From Saccharomonospora cyanea NA-134 (lineage in GTDB: Bacteria > Actinomycetota > Actinomycetes > Mycobacteriales > Pseudonocardiaceae): DNA of 64,000 bases. The DNA lies in contig NZ_CM001440.1 in assembly GCF_000244975.1 (NCBI RefSeq), positions 2,464,325-2,528,324 of the forward strand, written 5' to 3'. Positions 1 through 8,610 of this stretch are shown piece by piece; the first letter of the stretch is position 1, and every line of letters begins with the position of its first letter. The position numbers and the translations under genes are program-made. The notes under the pieces are model-generated. The model was not told the DNA's origin. It did not search any database and saw only the letters and a program-made list of their open reading frames with translations.

Positions 1-2
1 AG

Positions 3-587
3 GTGGCCGGTCGGCGGATTCTCGACGTCGGCTGCGGTTCCGGTCCCCTGTTCGCCGCGCTGCGTGAGCGGGGCGCCATCGTGGCCGGCTTCGACTCCAG
101 CGCGAAGATGGTGGAGTTGGCCCGGCGAAGGCTCGGTGCCGACGCGGACCTGCGGGTCGCCGATCTGGGCAGGCCGCTGCCGTTTCCCGGCGGCGCGTTC
201 GACGACGTCGTCGCGTCCCTGGTGCTGCACTACCTGCGGGACTGGACCGCACCGCTGGCCGAGTTGCGGCGTGTGCTGCGACCCGGCGGCCGACTGATCG
301 CCTCCGTCAACCACCCCTTCGTCTTCAAGCTGGTCCATCCCGACGCCGACTACTTCGCGACCTGCCAGTGGTCCGAGGAGTACACCTTCAACGGCCAGAA
401 CGCCGTGCTCACCTACTGGCACCGGCCGCTGCACGCGATGACCGACGCCTTCAGCGCCGCCGGGTTCCGCACCGCCGTCGTCAGCGAACCACTCCCAGCG
501 CCGGGCGCCCACGAGCGGTTTCCCGACGAACTCGCGGCCAAGCCGGCCTTCCTGTGCTTCCTGTTCTTCGTCCTGGAGGCCGTCTGA
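3..587 (+). CDS. class I SAM-dependent methyltransferase, 5' end missing
   Basis: The reading frame is open from the left edge. The first residues are already the SAM-binding motif I (ILDVGCGSG), followed by motif II-like GFDSS and the motif IV/post-motif region around VVASLVLHY and LRPGGRLI. Class I methyltransferases usually carry 30-45 residues before motif I, so the true start most likely lies outside the window, although a GTG at position 3 could be read as a start. About 194 residues are visible and the fold appears complete to the C terminus. The substrate cannot be deduced; the DUF/UbiE-like small-molecule type is the closest resemblance. It converges on the FMN reductase at 848-1402. 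Confidence 0.85.
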   Translation: MAGRRILDVGCGSGPLFAALRERGAIVAGFDSSAKMVELARRRLGADADLRVADLGRPLPFPGGAFDDVVASLVLHYLRDWTAPLAELRRVLRPGGRLIASVNHPFVFKLVHPDADYFATCQWSEEYTFNGQNAVLTYWHRPLHAMTDAFSAAGFRTAVVSEPLPAPGAHERFPDELAAKPAFLCFLFFVLEAV

Positions 588-824
588 CTGCTGCGCGAAG
601 CCTCCTGAGGCGACTGCGGTAGGACCAGGAGTTTGTTCGGGCTCCCGCTCACCTGGCCTCAGTGTGTGAATTTGAGCAGCTCCGCGGAGCAGGATCAAGA
701 CATTCGGGCCGGTCCGGGCGGCACTCGCAAGCCGTCCACCGGGGACGGCAGGTCCTCAGCGCACGGCCAGAGAGGGGTTTTCAGACCCTGCCTCCGCACG
801 CGCGTCCGCGGTCCGTGTACGGGA

Positions 825-834
825 GTGCGGACAC
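825..834. repeat. single copy of the GTGCGGACAC intergenic repeat
   Basis: The 261-bp gap between the convergent methyltransferase and FMN reductase genes holds GTGCGGACAC followed by GCGTGC, right before the reductase stop codon. The same core is found at 2231-2340, 16434-16485 and 20767-20797. Here only one clear unit is present, plus a degenerate CGCGTCCGCG at 801-810. The rest of the gap shows no convincing gene. Confidence 0.55.
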
Positions 835-847
835 GCGTGCGAGCGGG

Positions 848-1402
848 TCAGGCTGCCGCGACGTCGGCGGTGAGCCTGCCGAGCACCTTGTGCAGGCTCT
901 CGATCACCTCGGTGTCGTTCTCGGGGTGTGTCTCGGCGAAGCGGTTCAGCGAACCGGGGATGGCGAGGGGCTCCTCGTCGACGACCTTGGCTCCCGCGAT
1001 GCCCAAGGCCTTGCGGATCTCCTCCTGCGCCCACACGCCGCCGTACTGCCCGAGTGCGGTGCCGACCACGGCGGTCGGCTTGCCCTGGAGAGCGCCCGCG
1101 CCGTACGGGCGGGAGAGCCAGTCGATCGCGTTCTTCAACACGGCGGGCATCGTGCCGTTGTACTCGGGCGAGAACAGCAGTACCGCGTCGACACCGGAGA
1201 CGGCGGTACGCAACCGGTTCGCGGGCTCGGGCGCGCCTGACTCGGTGTCGAGGTCCTCGTTGTAGAACGGCACCTCGGCGAGCGCGTCGTAGATCTCGAC
1301 GGACACACCGTCGGGCGCGTGCCTGACCGCTGCTTCGGCCAACTGCCGGTTGTGTGAGCCCGCCCGGAGGCTGCCGACGAGCGCGAGAACGCGGATGGAC
1401 AT
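848..1402 (-). CDS. NADPH-dependent FMN reductase family protein
   Basis: A 184-residue flavodoxin-like protein. The N terminus VLALVGSLRAGSHNRQLAE is the typical phosphate-binding loop for FMN, and FSPEYNGTMPAVLKNAIDWLSR is the second family signature. Such enzymes reduce FMN, quinones, chromate or azo compounds with NAD(P)H in the cytoplasm. I chose the ATG at 1402 because CAGGAG stands six bases upstream and the flavodoxin fold starts there; an upstream in-frame ATG at 1501 would add a non-homologous leader crossing the operator. It is transcribed divergently from the TetR gene at 1551 and the palindrome at 1470-1489 lies in its leader, so TetR repression is the likely control. Confidence 0.9.
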   Translation of the reverse strand: MSIRVLALVGSLRAGSHNRQLAEAAVRHAPDGVSVEIYDALAEVPFYNEDLDTESGAPEPANRLRTAVSGVDAVLLFSPEYNGTMPAVLKNAIDWLSRPYGAGALQGKPTAVVGTALGQYGGVWAQEEIRKALGIAGAKVVDEEPLAIPGSLNRFAETHPENDTEVIESLHKVLGRLTADVAAA

Positions 1403-1469
1403 CGAAACTCCTGCCTGCTGGAAACGCTGGGGACGTGGCGGCGGCCCTGCGTCGTCACCGCCGTCATAA

Positions 1470-1489
1470 AAACGGACCGTAGTCCGTTT
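1470..1489. promoter_or_regulatory. perfect palindrome, probable TetR operator
   Basis: Arms AAACGGAC (1470-1477) and GTCCGTTT (1482-1489) are exact reverse complements around CGTA. The site lies between the divergent FMN reductase (start 1402) and TetR (start 1551) genes, where an autoregulating TetR repressor would bind. This kind of AACGGAC/GTCCGTT operator is common for TetR proteins controlling flavin or quinone reductases. Binding is inferred. Confidence 0.75.
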
Positions 1490-1550
1490 CGGGTTTAACA
1501 CCGATCGTCGACAGTGGTCAACAGGACGTGGCCCGGGTTACGCTGCGGGC

Positions 1551-2192
1551 GTGTCCCGACCGTCCCCGTCGCCGAACGCCGCGCCCGAGCGTGCCCCGGA
1601 CGTCCTGCCACTCGTGCCGATCCACGACCACGGACGGCAGCGCGCCGACGCCGTCCGTAACCGGGCCCGGGTCCTCGACGCCGCCATGCGCGTCGCCGCG
1701 CGCCACGGTGCGGGCAACCTCACGATGGACGCCGTCGCGGCGGAGGCGTCGGTCGGCAAGGGCACGGTGTTCCGCCACTTCGGCGACCGCACCGGCCTGC
1801 TGACCGCGTTACTCGACCGGGCCGAACGCGCGTTGCAGGAGGGTTTCCTGAGCGGTCCGCCTCCGCTGGGGCCGGGCGCCGAACCCCGCCTGCGGTTGAC
1901 GGCGTTCGGCTCGGCGGTGTTGCGCCACGAGCAGGAGCACCTGGATCTCTACATCGCCGCGGTGACGGATCCCCACCGGCGGTTCACCGTCCCGGCCCAC
2001 CACGTCCGACACACGCACGTGGCCATGCTCGTCCGGCAACTCGACCCGTGCGTCGACGCCGAGCTGTTGGCCCACACCCTGCTCGGTTTCCTCGACACCG
2101 CGTTGACGAACCACTTGCTCCGCCTGCGCGGGATGGACCTGCCCCGGTTGGAGGCCGGGTGGGCGGACCTCGTCACCCGGCTGTGTCCCTGA
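1551..2192 (+). CDS. TetR/AcrR family transcriptional regulator
   Basis: A 213-residue one-component repressor. After a short polar N-terminal stretch, residues about 35-80 form the TetR helix-turn-helix (RVLDAAMRVAARHG, LTMDAVAAEASVGKGTVFRHFG). The remainder is an alpha-helical ligand-binding domain that cannot be assigned a ligand. The GTG at 1551 is the first start in the frame. Divergent placement from the FMN reductase with an intervening palindrome indicates that it controls that gene and itself. The stop codon lies inside the first unit of a short tandem repeat (2184-2223). Confidence 0.9.
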   Translation: MSRPSPSPNAAPERAPDVLPLVPIHDHGRQRADAVRNRARVLDAAMRVAARHGAGNLTMDAVAAEASVGKGTVFRHFGDRTGLLTALLDRAERALQEGFLSGPPPLGPGAEPRLRLTAFGSAVLRHEQEHLDLYIAAVTDPHRRFTVPAHHVRHTHVAMLVRQLDPCVDAELLAHTLLGFLDTALTNHLLRLRGMDLPRLEAGWADLVTRLCP

Positions 2193-2340
2193 CTGTCCCC
2201 GACTGTCCCTGGCTGTCCCTGACCACCGCCGTGTCCGCAGCTCCCGTACGCGTGTCCGCAGTTCCTGCACAGGTGTTCCCGCCGTGTGCTGCGAAGGCGT
2301 GTGCACAGACTGCGGACACGTGTGCACAGACTGCGGACAC
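2184..2340. repeat. composite tandem and inverted repeat between convergent genes
   Basis: Positions 2184-2223 are four 10-bp units of the type TGTCCCTGAC. GTGTCCGCAG follows at 2231-2240 and 2252-2261, 21 bp apart. A perfect 21-bp direct duplication occupies 2299-2319 and 2320-2340, each copy ending in CTGCGGACAC. The left pair is the reverse complement of the right pair, so transcripts from either side could fold into a long hairpin. The element fills the space between the TetR stop (2192) and the GH84 stop (2346) and may act as a bidirectional terminator or a nucleoid-protein site. Confidence 0.75.
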
Positions 2341-2345
2341 GGTGT

Positions 2346-4767
2346 TCAGGTCACGTCTCGGGCGAGTACGCGGACCTCGGCGAGGTTGAGTTCGCGCGGT
2401 TCGGGCGAGGACAGCCAGATGCGCACGTAGCGGCCCGTGGCGGGGAACTCGACGGTCGTCGGCCTGCCCGCCTGCTCGGTCTCGTGGTGCGCGACCACGT
2501 TCTCGTCGCGCAGAGCCTCGTCGAGCGAGTCCGCGAACGGCCGGTCGGACACCAGAACGTGGTAGTCCCGTACCCGGTCGGCGCAGCAGTCGACCCGGTT
2601 GTAGATCTCGATCCGTTCCACCGCGACGGACCGGCCGAGGTCGACCTGCCACCACGGCTGCGCTTCCGAGCCCGACGTCGTGGAGAAGTTGTTCACGTCG
2701 CCGTCGACCGACTTCGCCGCCGCGTAGACGGGCGCCCAGTCGGAGATCTGCGTGGCGGCGCCGTCGCGCGCCACGTTGCGCAGCGGCGGCAGCCCGAGGT
2801 AGGCGTCGTGCTCGGCCTCCACCCGCTCCAGGAAGGCGTCGACGACGCCGTCACCGATCCGCACCGGTCCCTCGACGCGGTTCTCGCCCGGCACCGAGCG
2901 GATCGCGCCCGCGTCGTCGGCGAACGCGCGCATCCGCTGCCGGGCCTGCTCCGCCCCGGCGGCGTCGTCGTCGGCGACGGCCTCCAGCAGCCGGGCGGCT
3001 TCCCGCATCGCCCGCCCCCACAGTGCCGTGGCGTCGAGCCAGTTCGCCGCGTCGTCGAGGAACGCCTCGTCACGCACGGTGGCCCGGATCGTCGCCGGTG
3101 CCGTCGCCACGCCCTCGGCCAGCGCGCGCAGGTCGCGCAGCGCACCGGGGTCACCGTCGTCGTAGGCGGCCCAGAAGGTGTCGAGCTGCCGGCTCAGCCG
3201 CGGCGCCTGCCGCTGCCAGGGCTCGGAACCGAACGTCGGCGCGAGGTGGTTGAGGTCGGTGAACACCGACAGCGCCGCGACGCCCTGGGGGTCGTCGCCC
3301 GTCAGGTACGCGGCGGCCTGCCGCGCACTGCGGTCGCGGTCGTAGTCGTGGTCGTTCCAGGCGAAGTCGGCCACGGTGAACAACGCGATCTTGCTGGCGG
3401 CGGCCTGGTTCATCGGGTTGGAGACCACACCCGACAGTGCCCGCGACAGCCCGGGCTCCCGCTTGTCGTAGGGCGCGAGCAGCAGCCTTCCCGCGGACTG
3501 CCCGAAGTCGTTGACCGGGTAGTTGTCCCACAGGAACACGTTGCGGCCGAACAGCGCGGAGGCCTGCTCCGCCTGCCCGACGGCGATGCTCGCGGGCACG
3601 ACGTCCGGCCCGGTCCACATGACGACCACCGCCGGATCCAGTTCCTCGCGCAGCACTCGCTTGTACTCGGTGTCGTTCAGGTCCCCGTACTCGGTGGGAA
3701 CGGTCTGGAGCGGACGAACACCCTGGTGCCGTTCCACGAACCCGTCCTGCACGCCGTTCAACAGGTCCGCCTGCGCCGTCGCGGCCGCCGCCCGGCCCGG
3801 CTCGCCGTAGGTCTCGCGGTCGGCCTCGCAGTTCCACGTCGTGTAGTCGATGTCGTCGAGCGGGATCGAGAAGCTACGCACCCCGAGCCGGTACAGGGCT
3901 TCGAGCTTCGCCGTCAGTGCCGCGCGGTCCTGGTCGCTGGAGTAGCAGATGGACGTTCCGGGGGAGAGCGCGAACGTGAACCGTACGTGGTGGTCCCCCC
4001 GCCTGCCGCACCAGCTCCCCGAGTTCGGCGAGCTTGTCGGCGGGGTAGGGCTCGCGCCAGCGGTCGCGGTGGTACGGGTCGTCCTTCGGAGCGTAGACGT
4101 AGGTGTTGAACTTGACGTCGCCGTAGAACGCGAGCTGGTCGAGGCGCTCGGTGTGGGTCCACGGTGAGCCGTAGAAGCCCTCGATGGTGCCGCGCAGCGG
4201 CATGGCGGGAAAGTCGGAGACGCTCACGCCCGCCACACGCACGCCGCCGTCGTCGCTGGGCGCGAGCAGTTGCCGGAACGTCTGCACGGCGTAGTACTGC
4301 CCGGCGGGATCGACACCCCCGATCGCCACGGTGCCGAGCGCGTGCCCGGAGTCGTCGACGCGCAGCGCGTAGCCCTCCGCGGCCTCGGGCACCTCGGTGT
4401 CACCGAGCGCGGACGCCACGTCGGGGCGTTCCGCGGATCCCAGACGGATGGTCAGCGGGGCACGTCCGGGGCGGTCGGCGTCGCGCACCCGGACCCGGTC
4501 CACACCGCGGTCGTGCAACACGTCGCGGAGCAGTTCCAGTGCCGCGGCGTCGGTGTCGTCGTCCACGACGACGTCCACCCGCCCCGGAACGACCACGTCG
4601 TCGCCCGAGCGGACGAGGTGGTGGGGCGTGGGGGAGACCACTGGCGTCGCGCCTGACGGCGAAACCGCCGGCTCGTGGGCGGCCACCGGTGTGACGCCCG
4701 CAGCGCCCACAATGGTCACACTGGCCAAAGCCGACAGCGCGGCCAGCCGGGTACCGAAGCGTGCCAT
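2346..4767 (-). pseudogene. GH84 beta-N-acetylglucosaminidase (hyaluronidase/NagJ type), frameshifted
   Basis: Read with one frame correction this is a secreted protein of about 800 residues. It starts at ATG 4767 (GAGGTGG upstream) with a signal peptide (MARFGTRLAALSALASV, then an Ala-rich cleavage region). A GH20b-like N-terminal domain follows. The GH84 catalytic domain contains GTIEGFYGSPW, NTYVYAPKDDPYHR and, after the frameshift, the catalytic Asp pair in FSIPLDDIDY. The C-terminal domain is F5/8 type C/CBM32 (PWWQVDLG, VERIEIYNR, DYHVLVSD). The frame breaks at a run of six C (3995-4000 on the + strand): upstream the protein reads LVRQAG, and downstream, with one base fewer, DHHVRFTFALSPG. 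Both halves otherwise look intact and well conserved, so this is a recent lesion, a sequencing error or a slippage switch. The substrate is probably GlcNAc-containing glycans. Confidence 0.85.
3995..4000. other. homopolymer frameshift site in the GH84 gene
   Basis: Six consecutive C on the + strand (G in the coding strand). Five would join LVRQAG to DHHVRFTFALSPG and restore one continuous GH84 frame; six shift it. The downstream out-of-frame part continues to 3874 before stopping. Confidence 0.8.
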
Positions 4768-4854
4768 GCGACCACCTCGCCGTGATCTCCGATTGGTCCA
4801 GACGAATCTCGGGGATCATGGGGGGTGAAGTCAAGCCCGTCCCGGGGGTCGGCG

Positions 4855-5343
4855 TCAGTCGGTCGGCAGCAGCACGACCCCGTCGTCGTCGGCGTGGAGC
4901 ACGTCACCGGGGGTGAACGTGACCCCGCCGAACCCCACGGGGACGTCGACCGCTCCGCGGCCCGCCTTCGAACTCTTACGCGGATTGGTGCCCAGTGCTT
5001 TGATCCCGATCGGCAGCCCGGCGAGAGTGGCACTGTCGCGCACGGCGCCGTTGATGACGAGGCCCGCCCAGCCGTTCTCGACCGCCGAGGCGGCGATGAG
5101 GTCCCCGGTGAGCGCGGTGTGCACGGAACCGCCGCCGTCCACCACCAGCACGCAGCCCTCGCCGGGCGTGCGCAGCAGCTCCCGCACCAGTCCGTTGTCC
5201 TCGTGGCACGAGACCGTGCGGACGCGCCCGCAGAAGGCACGGTGTCCGCCGAACTGCCGGAACTGGGTGTCGCACACCCGGAGCCGGTCTCCGTGCTCGT
5301 CGACGAGGTCGGCGGTGGGCAGTGGCGTGGTCGCGTCGGTCAC
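4855..5343 (-). CDS. rraA: RraA family protein (RNase E inhibitor / HMG-type aldolase fold)
   Basis: A 162-residue protein matching the whole RraA family (160-170 residues). It has the N-terminal [16 protein letters not shown], the loop [16 protein letters not shown], and the conserved [17 protein letters not shown] that forms the ligand/metal site in the related 4-hydroxy-4-methyl-2-oxoglutarate aldolases. In E. coli RraA binds and inhibits RNase E. In actinobacteria the same fold often has oxaloacetate decarboxylase or aldolase activity, so the biochemical role is open. ATG 5343 begins the conserved N terminus. It is separated from the upstream DIP1984 gene by a strong hairpin. Confidence 0.9.
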   Translation of the reverse strand: MTDATTPLPTADLVDEHGDRLRVCDTQFRQFGGHRAFCGRVRTVSCHEDNGLVRELLRTPGEGCVLVVDGGGSVHTALTGDLIAASAVENGWAGLVINGAVRDSATLAGLPIGIKALGTNPRKSSKAGRGAVDVPVGFGGVTFTPGDVLHADDDGVVLLPTD

Positions 5344-5486
5344 CGGGAGCCTTTCGTCGTGCGGTCGCGAGTGCGCTCATCCTGCCCCAGCGGAAGCGGC
5401 GGGCACGAGTGGGACGGCCAGTGCACGTGACCAACATCTCGACGTGCCGGCACTTCACTCGTCGTCAGATGACGGTGAGTGATGGT

Positions 5487-5521
5487 GCGGGGTGGCCGCC
5501 AGGTCATGACGGCCACCCCGC
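5487..5521. terminator. strong GC hairpin, likely terminator of the DIP1984 gene
   Basis: GCGGGGTGGCCG (5487-5498) pairs perfectly with CGGCCACCCCGC (5510-5521) around an 11-base loop. There is no clear U-tract on either strand, as is usual for actinobacterial terminators. It lies downstream of 5733-6200(-) and upstream of rraA(-), insulating the two transcripts. Confidence 0.65.
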
Positions 5522-5629
5522 GGCAGCTCGGTCCCCGTACCCGCCCTCGCCGTCCGGGACCAACACGATGGTGATGCGATGTGCGCGTTGCGCGGTCACC
5601 TGTGCGCGCTGCTGGGCCTGCGCTGTCAT
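5504..5629 (-). CDS. possible 41-residue small protein
   Basis: An ATG-started frame of 41 residues, beginning MTAQAQQRAQVTAQRAHR and continuing with a hydrophobic-to-acidic stretch (ITIVLVPDGEGGYG). It lies in the 389-bp gap between the DIP1984 and rraA genes, and its stop codon falls in the loop of the terminator hairpin. There is no good ribosome binding site. A sequence resembling a tRNA T-arm (stem GGGAG/CTCCC, loop TTCGACT) sits just upstream at 5630-5646. Coding status is uncertain; the Gln/Ala-rich start could be fortuitous. The remainder of the gap shows nothing else. Confidence 0.2.
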   Translation of the reverse strand: MTAQAQQRAQVTAQRAHRITIVLVPDGEGGYGDRAAAGWPS

Positions 5630-5732
5630 GGGAGAGTCGAACTCCCGCACCGCCCTCGGCGCACCAGGCAGCCGGAGGAACCGCCGGCCTCGGTGTCGTG
5701 TTCGCTTCCCGGACGACTACCTGCTGCCGGTC

Positions 5733-6200
5733 TCAGTCCGCCAACTCGGCCTCCCAGTTCACGCGCTGGACGGCGAGGTCGACCTCGCGGATCTCCCGGG
5801 CCACCCGGTCGGCCTGCTCGCGGAGTTCGCGTACGTCGAGCGCGGAGACGTAGGGCAGCTCCGAGCGGAGCTGGCGGCCGTAGCCCTGGCCGTCCTTGCC
5901 CGCCGCGGCGTCGGCGGCGGCGGTGAGCAGACCGTGCCGGATCCGCAGCACGTCCCGGCGCGCCAGGGCGTCGGTCACCGTGCCGGTGCCCAGCCGGGTG
6001 CTCGCGTTGGTGCGGTTGATGCGGCGGATCAGATCCTCCAGCTCCGCGCACGCCTCGACGGCTTCGGCCAGCAGGGCGGACGCGTCCTCGGTCGGAGGTT
6101 CACCCTCCTGATAGCGGGCGTTGTTCGCGATCCGGCGCTGGAGCTGCTGAACACGTCGTTGCGTGTCCGCGCGGGCGGCCAGGGCCTCGGCCAGCTTCAT
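5733..6200 (-). CDS. DIP1984 family protein
   Basis: A 155-residue, highly charged, helical and probably coiled-coil protein. MKLAEALAARAD at the start, NNARYQEGE near residue 30 and the C-terminal REIDLAVQ-like segment (VREIREVDLAVQRVNWEAEL) are the marks of the DIP1984 family, once called septicolysin. Family members are widespread in actinobacteria and firmicutes; their function is not established. It has no signal peptide or membrane segment, so a cytoplasmic location is likely. It appears to be a single-gene unit ending at the hairpin 5487-5521. Confidence 0.85.
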   Translation of the reverse strand: MKLAEALAARADTQRRVQQLQRRIANNARYQEGEPPTEDASALLAEAVEACAELEDLIRRINRTNASTRLGTGTVTDALARRDVLRIRHGLLTAAADAAAGKDGQGYGRQLRSELPYVSALDVRELREQADRVAREIREVDLAVQRVNWEAELAD

Positions 6201-6295
6201 CGTCGTGCCCCCTTACGAATGTCCGACCGGGACACCCTGACACGGGAACGGGCTGCCGCGCACACGGTTTCTCCGAACTCGTCGTCAGCGCGTCC

Positions 6296-7564
6296 TCAGT
6301 GCAGGACGGGTGCCCGTTCCGCCGGGAGTAACCGCGGGTGGTTCGGGGTCGGCCATTCCACCAGGAGGAGTGTGGCGTCGTCGTGCAGCTGGCCCCTCTG
6401 GTGGTCGAGCACGGCGTGGGCGACCCTGCGCAGCGTCTCGGGGGCGGGGAAGCCCGCGGCGTTGTGGCGCTCGACGAGGTCGATCAGCCGTCGGAGTCCG
6501 AAGTGCTCACCGCGGTCGTTGCGGGCTTCGGTCACCCCGTCGGTGTACAGCAGCAGGCGATCCCCGGGCTCCAGCCGTTCGGTGGCCGGTGGCGGTGAGG
6601 GGTTGGCGGTGTCGAGGTGCTGGAGGCCGAGGGGCAGGCGCCGCCCGTGCGCGAGTTGCTTGGCCATCCGCCCGCTGCGCAGCAGCACGGGTGGTGGATG
6701 ACCCGCGTTGAGGTAGGTCAACACTCCGGTCGTGAAGTCGAGCTCCATGAGCAGGGCCGTGGCGAACCGGCTGTGCGAGGTGTTCGCGCGCACGACGTGG
6801 TCGGCGCGGTCGGCGATCTCCGGCAGCTCACAGCCCCCGCGACGCGCATGGCGGGTCGCCGCCAACGCCGTCGAGCACACCAGTCCCGCCTGGAGGTCGT
6901 GACCCGTCGCGTCGAACACGGCCACGTAGCCGCGCTGCTCGCCCGAGTCGTAGTCGTAGCCGTCACCTCCGGCTTCGTCGTAGTACTCCACCACGGCGCT
7001 CACGGTCATGTTCGCGTTGGCGAGCGTCTGCGGCGGGAGGAGCTGCCACAGCAGTTCGGCCGACACCGACAGCGGCTTGGGCCTGCGGGTCCGGTGCAGC
7101 AGGTCGCTCTGTGAGAGTTTCGACATCACCGTCTGACCGAGCACGCCGGCCAGCGTCCAGCAGGATCCGCGCAGCTCGGGGTCGTCGGCGTCGGTGTCCT
7201 CCGGCAGCGCGAGGGACAGCATCCCGACCCGGTGGGCGCCGTCGAGTACCGGCACCCACAGCGTCGGGCGACCCGTCTGCCGGTCGCGTACGGCGTAGAT
7301 CTCGACGAGCCGGAACGCGCGACCCGCGACGGTGGAGTCGATCGGAAGGGGGTCCCCACGGTGCGGGGGTAGGGGATGCAGGTGCCGCTGTGGCAGGTCC
7401 ACGAGGTACAACCCGAGCTCGATGCCCAGCGATGCGGTGGCCTGGCCGGCGATCACCGCCAGGTCCTCGCCTCCCGTCAGGTGCGCACGGTCGATCACGT
7501 CGCTGATGACGGTGAACCATGTCCTGGGCACGTCTCCACGGTATGTGCTCCGGTCACGTCTCAC
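6296..7564 (-). CDS. GAF-domain PP2C/SpoIIE-type serine phosphatase
   Basis: A 422-residue protein. Residues about 20-165 form a GAF-like sensor domain (SLGIELGLYLVDLPQR, WVPVLDGAHRVGMLSL). Residues about 180-400 are a SpoIIE/RsbU phosphatase domain with the metal-binding DATGHDLQAGLVCS, LNAGHPPPVLL, LLLYTDGVTEARND and the closing HDDATLLLVEW. Such proteins dephosphorylate anti-anti-sigma factors and so switch alternative sigma factors on in response to a signal. No anti-sigma or anti-anti-sigma gene is adjacent, so its partner lies elsewhere. The GTG at 7564 gives the longest frame; a GTG at 7531 (PRTWFTVIS) is a possible later start. Confidence 0.88.
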   Translation of the reverse strand: MRRDRSTYRGDVPRTWFTVISDVIDRAHLTGGEDLAVIAGQATASLGIELGLYLVDLPQRHLHPLPPHRGDPLPIDSTVAGRAFRLVEIYAVRDRQTGRPTLWVPVLDGAHRVGMLSLALPEDTDADDPELRGSCWTLAGVLGQTVMSKLSQSDLLHRTRRPKPLSVSAELLWQLLPPQTLANANMTVSAVVEYYDEAGGDGYDYDSGEQRGYVAVFDATGHDLQAGLVCSTALAATRHARRGGCELPEIADRADHVVRANTSHSRFATALLMELDFTTGVLTYLNAGHPPPVLLRSGRMAKQLAHGRRLPLGLQHLDTANPSPPPATERLEPGDRLLLYTDGVTEARNDRGEHFGLRRLIDLVERHNAAGFPAPETLRRVAHAVLDHQRGQLHDDATLLLVEWPTPNHPRLLPAERAPVLH

Positions 7565-7710
7565 CGGGTTCGCCGTTCCCCACCTCCCGCGCTCAGGTAT
7601 ATCCGGCGGCTGACCGGGGTATTCGGCCGCCCGTGGGAGGGGCTGCGACGTGACGCCGGACGCGCTCTCCCCGGCCGTGGTGCCCGTGTCGACCGGGAAG
7701 CAGGACTAGC

Positions 7711-8610
7711 GTGCTCATGGTCGCGGTGACCCTCGCGGTGGTCGGGGCGTTCCTCATCGCGGTCGGCTCCGCGCTGCAGGAACGGGTCGTGGTCGGCATG
7801 CGGTTCCTGGGCGGCCGGGGCGTTCGGTGGTTGCTGAGACTCGTGCGGCAACCCCGCTGGTTGCTCGGTGCCGCCTTCGCGGGAGCGGGTGTGGGCCTGC
7901 ACGTGCTGGCGCTCAGCCACGGGCCCGTGAGTGTCGTCCAACCGGTCGGAACCAGCGGACTGCTGTTCGCGCTGATCGTCAAGGCGGTGCTGGACCACCG
8001 CAGGCTGCGCCCGTCCGAGGCGCTCGGCGGAGTGGCCATCGTGGCCGGGCTGGCCGGGTTGCTGTTCGCGCTGCCGCACGGCGGTAAGGACCCGAGCCTG
8101 CCGACGTCGATCGCGGTGTTGCTCGCCGCTGTCACGCTCGTTTCGGCGGGCGCGGCGGTGCTGGTCGCGTGGCTGGTGTACTCGGCCAGCGTGCGGGCCG
8201 GCACGCTGGCGTTCGCCGCGGGGATCACGTTCGGGGTCGGCTCGGCGCTGGTGAGCACGATCGGGCACCGGATGCTCACCGAGCCCGCCGCGATCTGGGA
8301 CTGGCCCACCCTTCTGGTGGTCGTCCTGCTCTCGACCGGGGGACTCGCTCAGCAGCACGCGTACCGCATGCGGCGCTTCGCGCTCACATTCGCCATGCTG
8401 GAAATCGCGGACCCCGTCGCGGCCGCGACCGTCGGCGTGCTCGTGCTGGGTGAGCCCCTGCCCGGCACGGCGACGGCGGCGGCCTGGATGGGGCTGTCGG
8501 CCACCGTCATCGTGGTCGGCGTCGTCGTGCTCGCCCGCTCGTACCTCGTGAAAGCCACTGGACACACTGATCATGCGCGTGTTGATAGCGACCGACACCT
8601 ACCCTCCTGA
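7711..8610 (+). CDS. DMT superfamily transporter (EamA-like)
   Basis: A 299-residue integral membrane protein with about nine hydrophobic segments, beginning with one at the extreme N terminus (VAVTLAVVGAFLIAVGSAL). The duplicated DMT architecture is visible as GPVSVVQPVGTSGLLFALI in the first half and MLEIADPVAAATVGVLVLGE in the second. The latter is the typical C-terminal EamA signature. Direction and substrate of transport are unknown. GTG 7711 is preceded by AGGA at a good distance. Its last 38 bases overlap the next gene, a glycosyltransferase, so the two are probably co-transcribed. Confidence 0.85.
   Translation: MLMVAVTLAVVGAFLIAVGSALQERVVVGMRFLGGRGVRWLLRLVRQPRWLLGAAFAGAGVGLHVLALSHGPVSVVQPVGTSGLLFALIVKAVLDHRRLRPSEALGGVAIVAGLAGLLFALPHGGKDPSLPTSIAVLLAAVTLVSAGAAVLVAWLVYSASVRAGTLAFAAGITFGVGSALVSTIGHRMLTEPAAIWDWPTLLVVVLLSTGGLAQQHAYRMRRFALTFAMLEIADPVAAATVGVLVLGEPLPGTATAAAWMGLSATVIVVGVVVLARSYLVKATGHTDHARVDSDRHLPS

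Noticed and set aside
600-840. Open frames between the methyltransferase and FMN reductase
   Set aside because: They are Arg/Gly/Ser-rich high-GC frames overlapping the reductase on the other strand, with no family features.
5620-5720. T-arm-like sequence (GGGAG TTCGACT CTCCC, minus strand) suggesting a tRNA
   Set aside because: The following acceptor 3' strand would be ATGACAG, but no matching CTGTCAT is found at the expected distance, and no D-arm or anticodon arm can be drawn.
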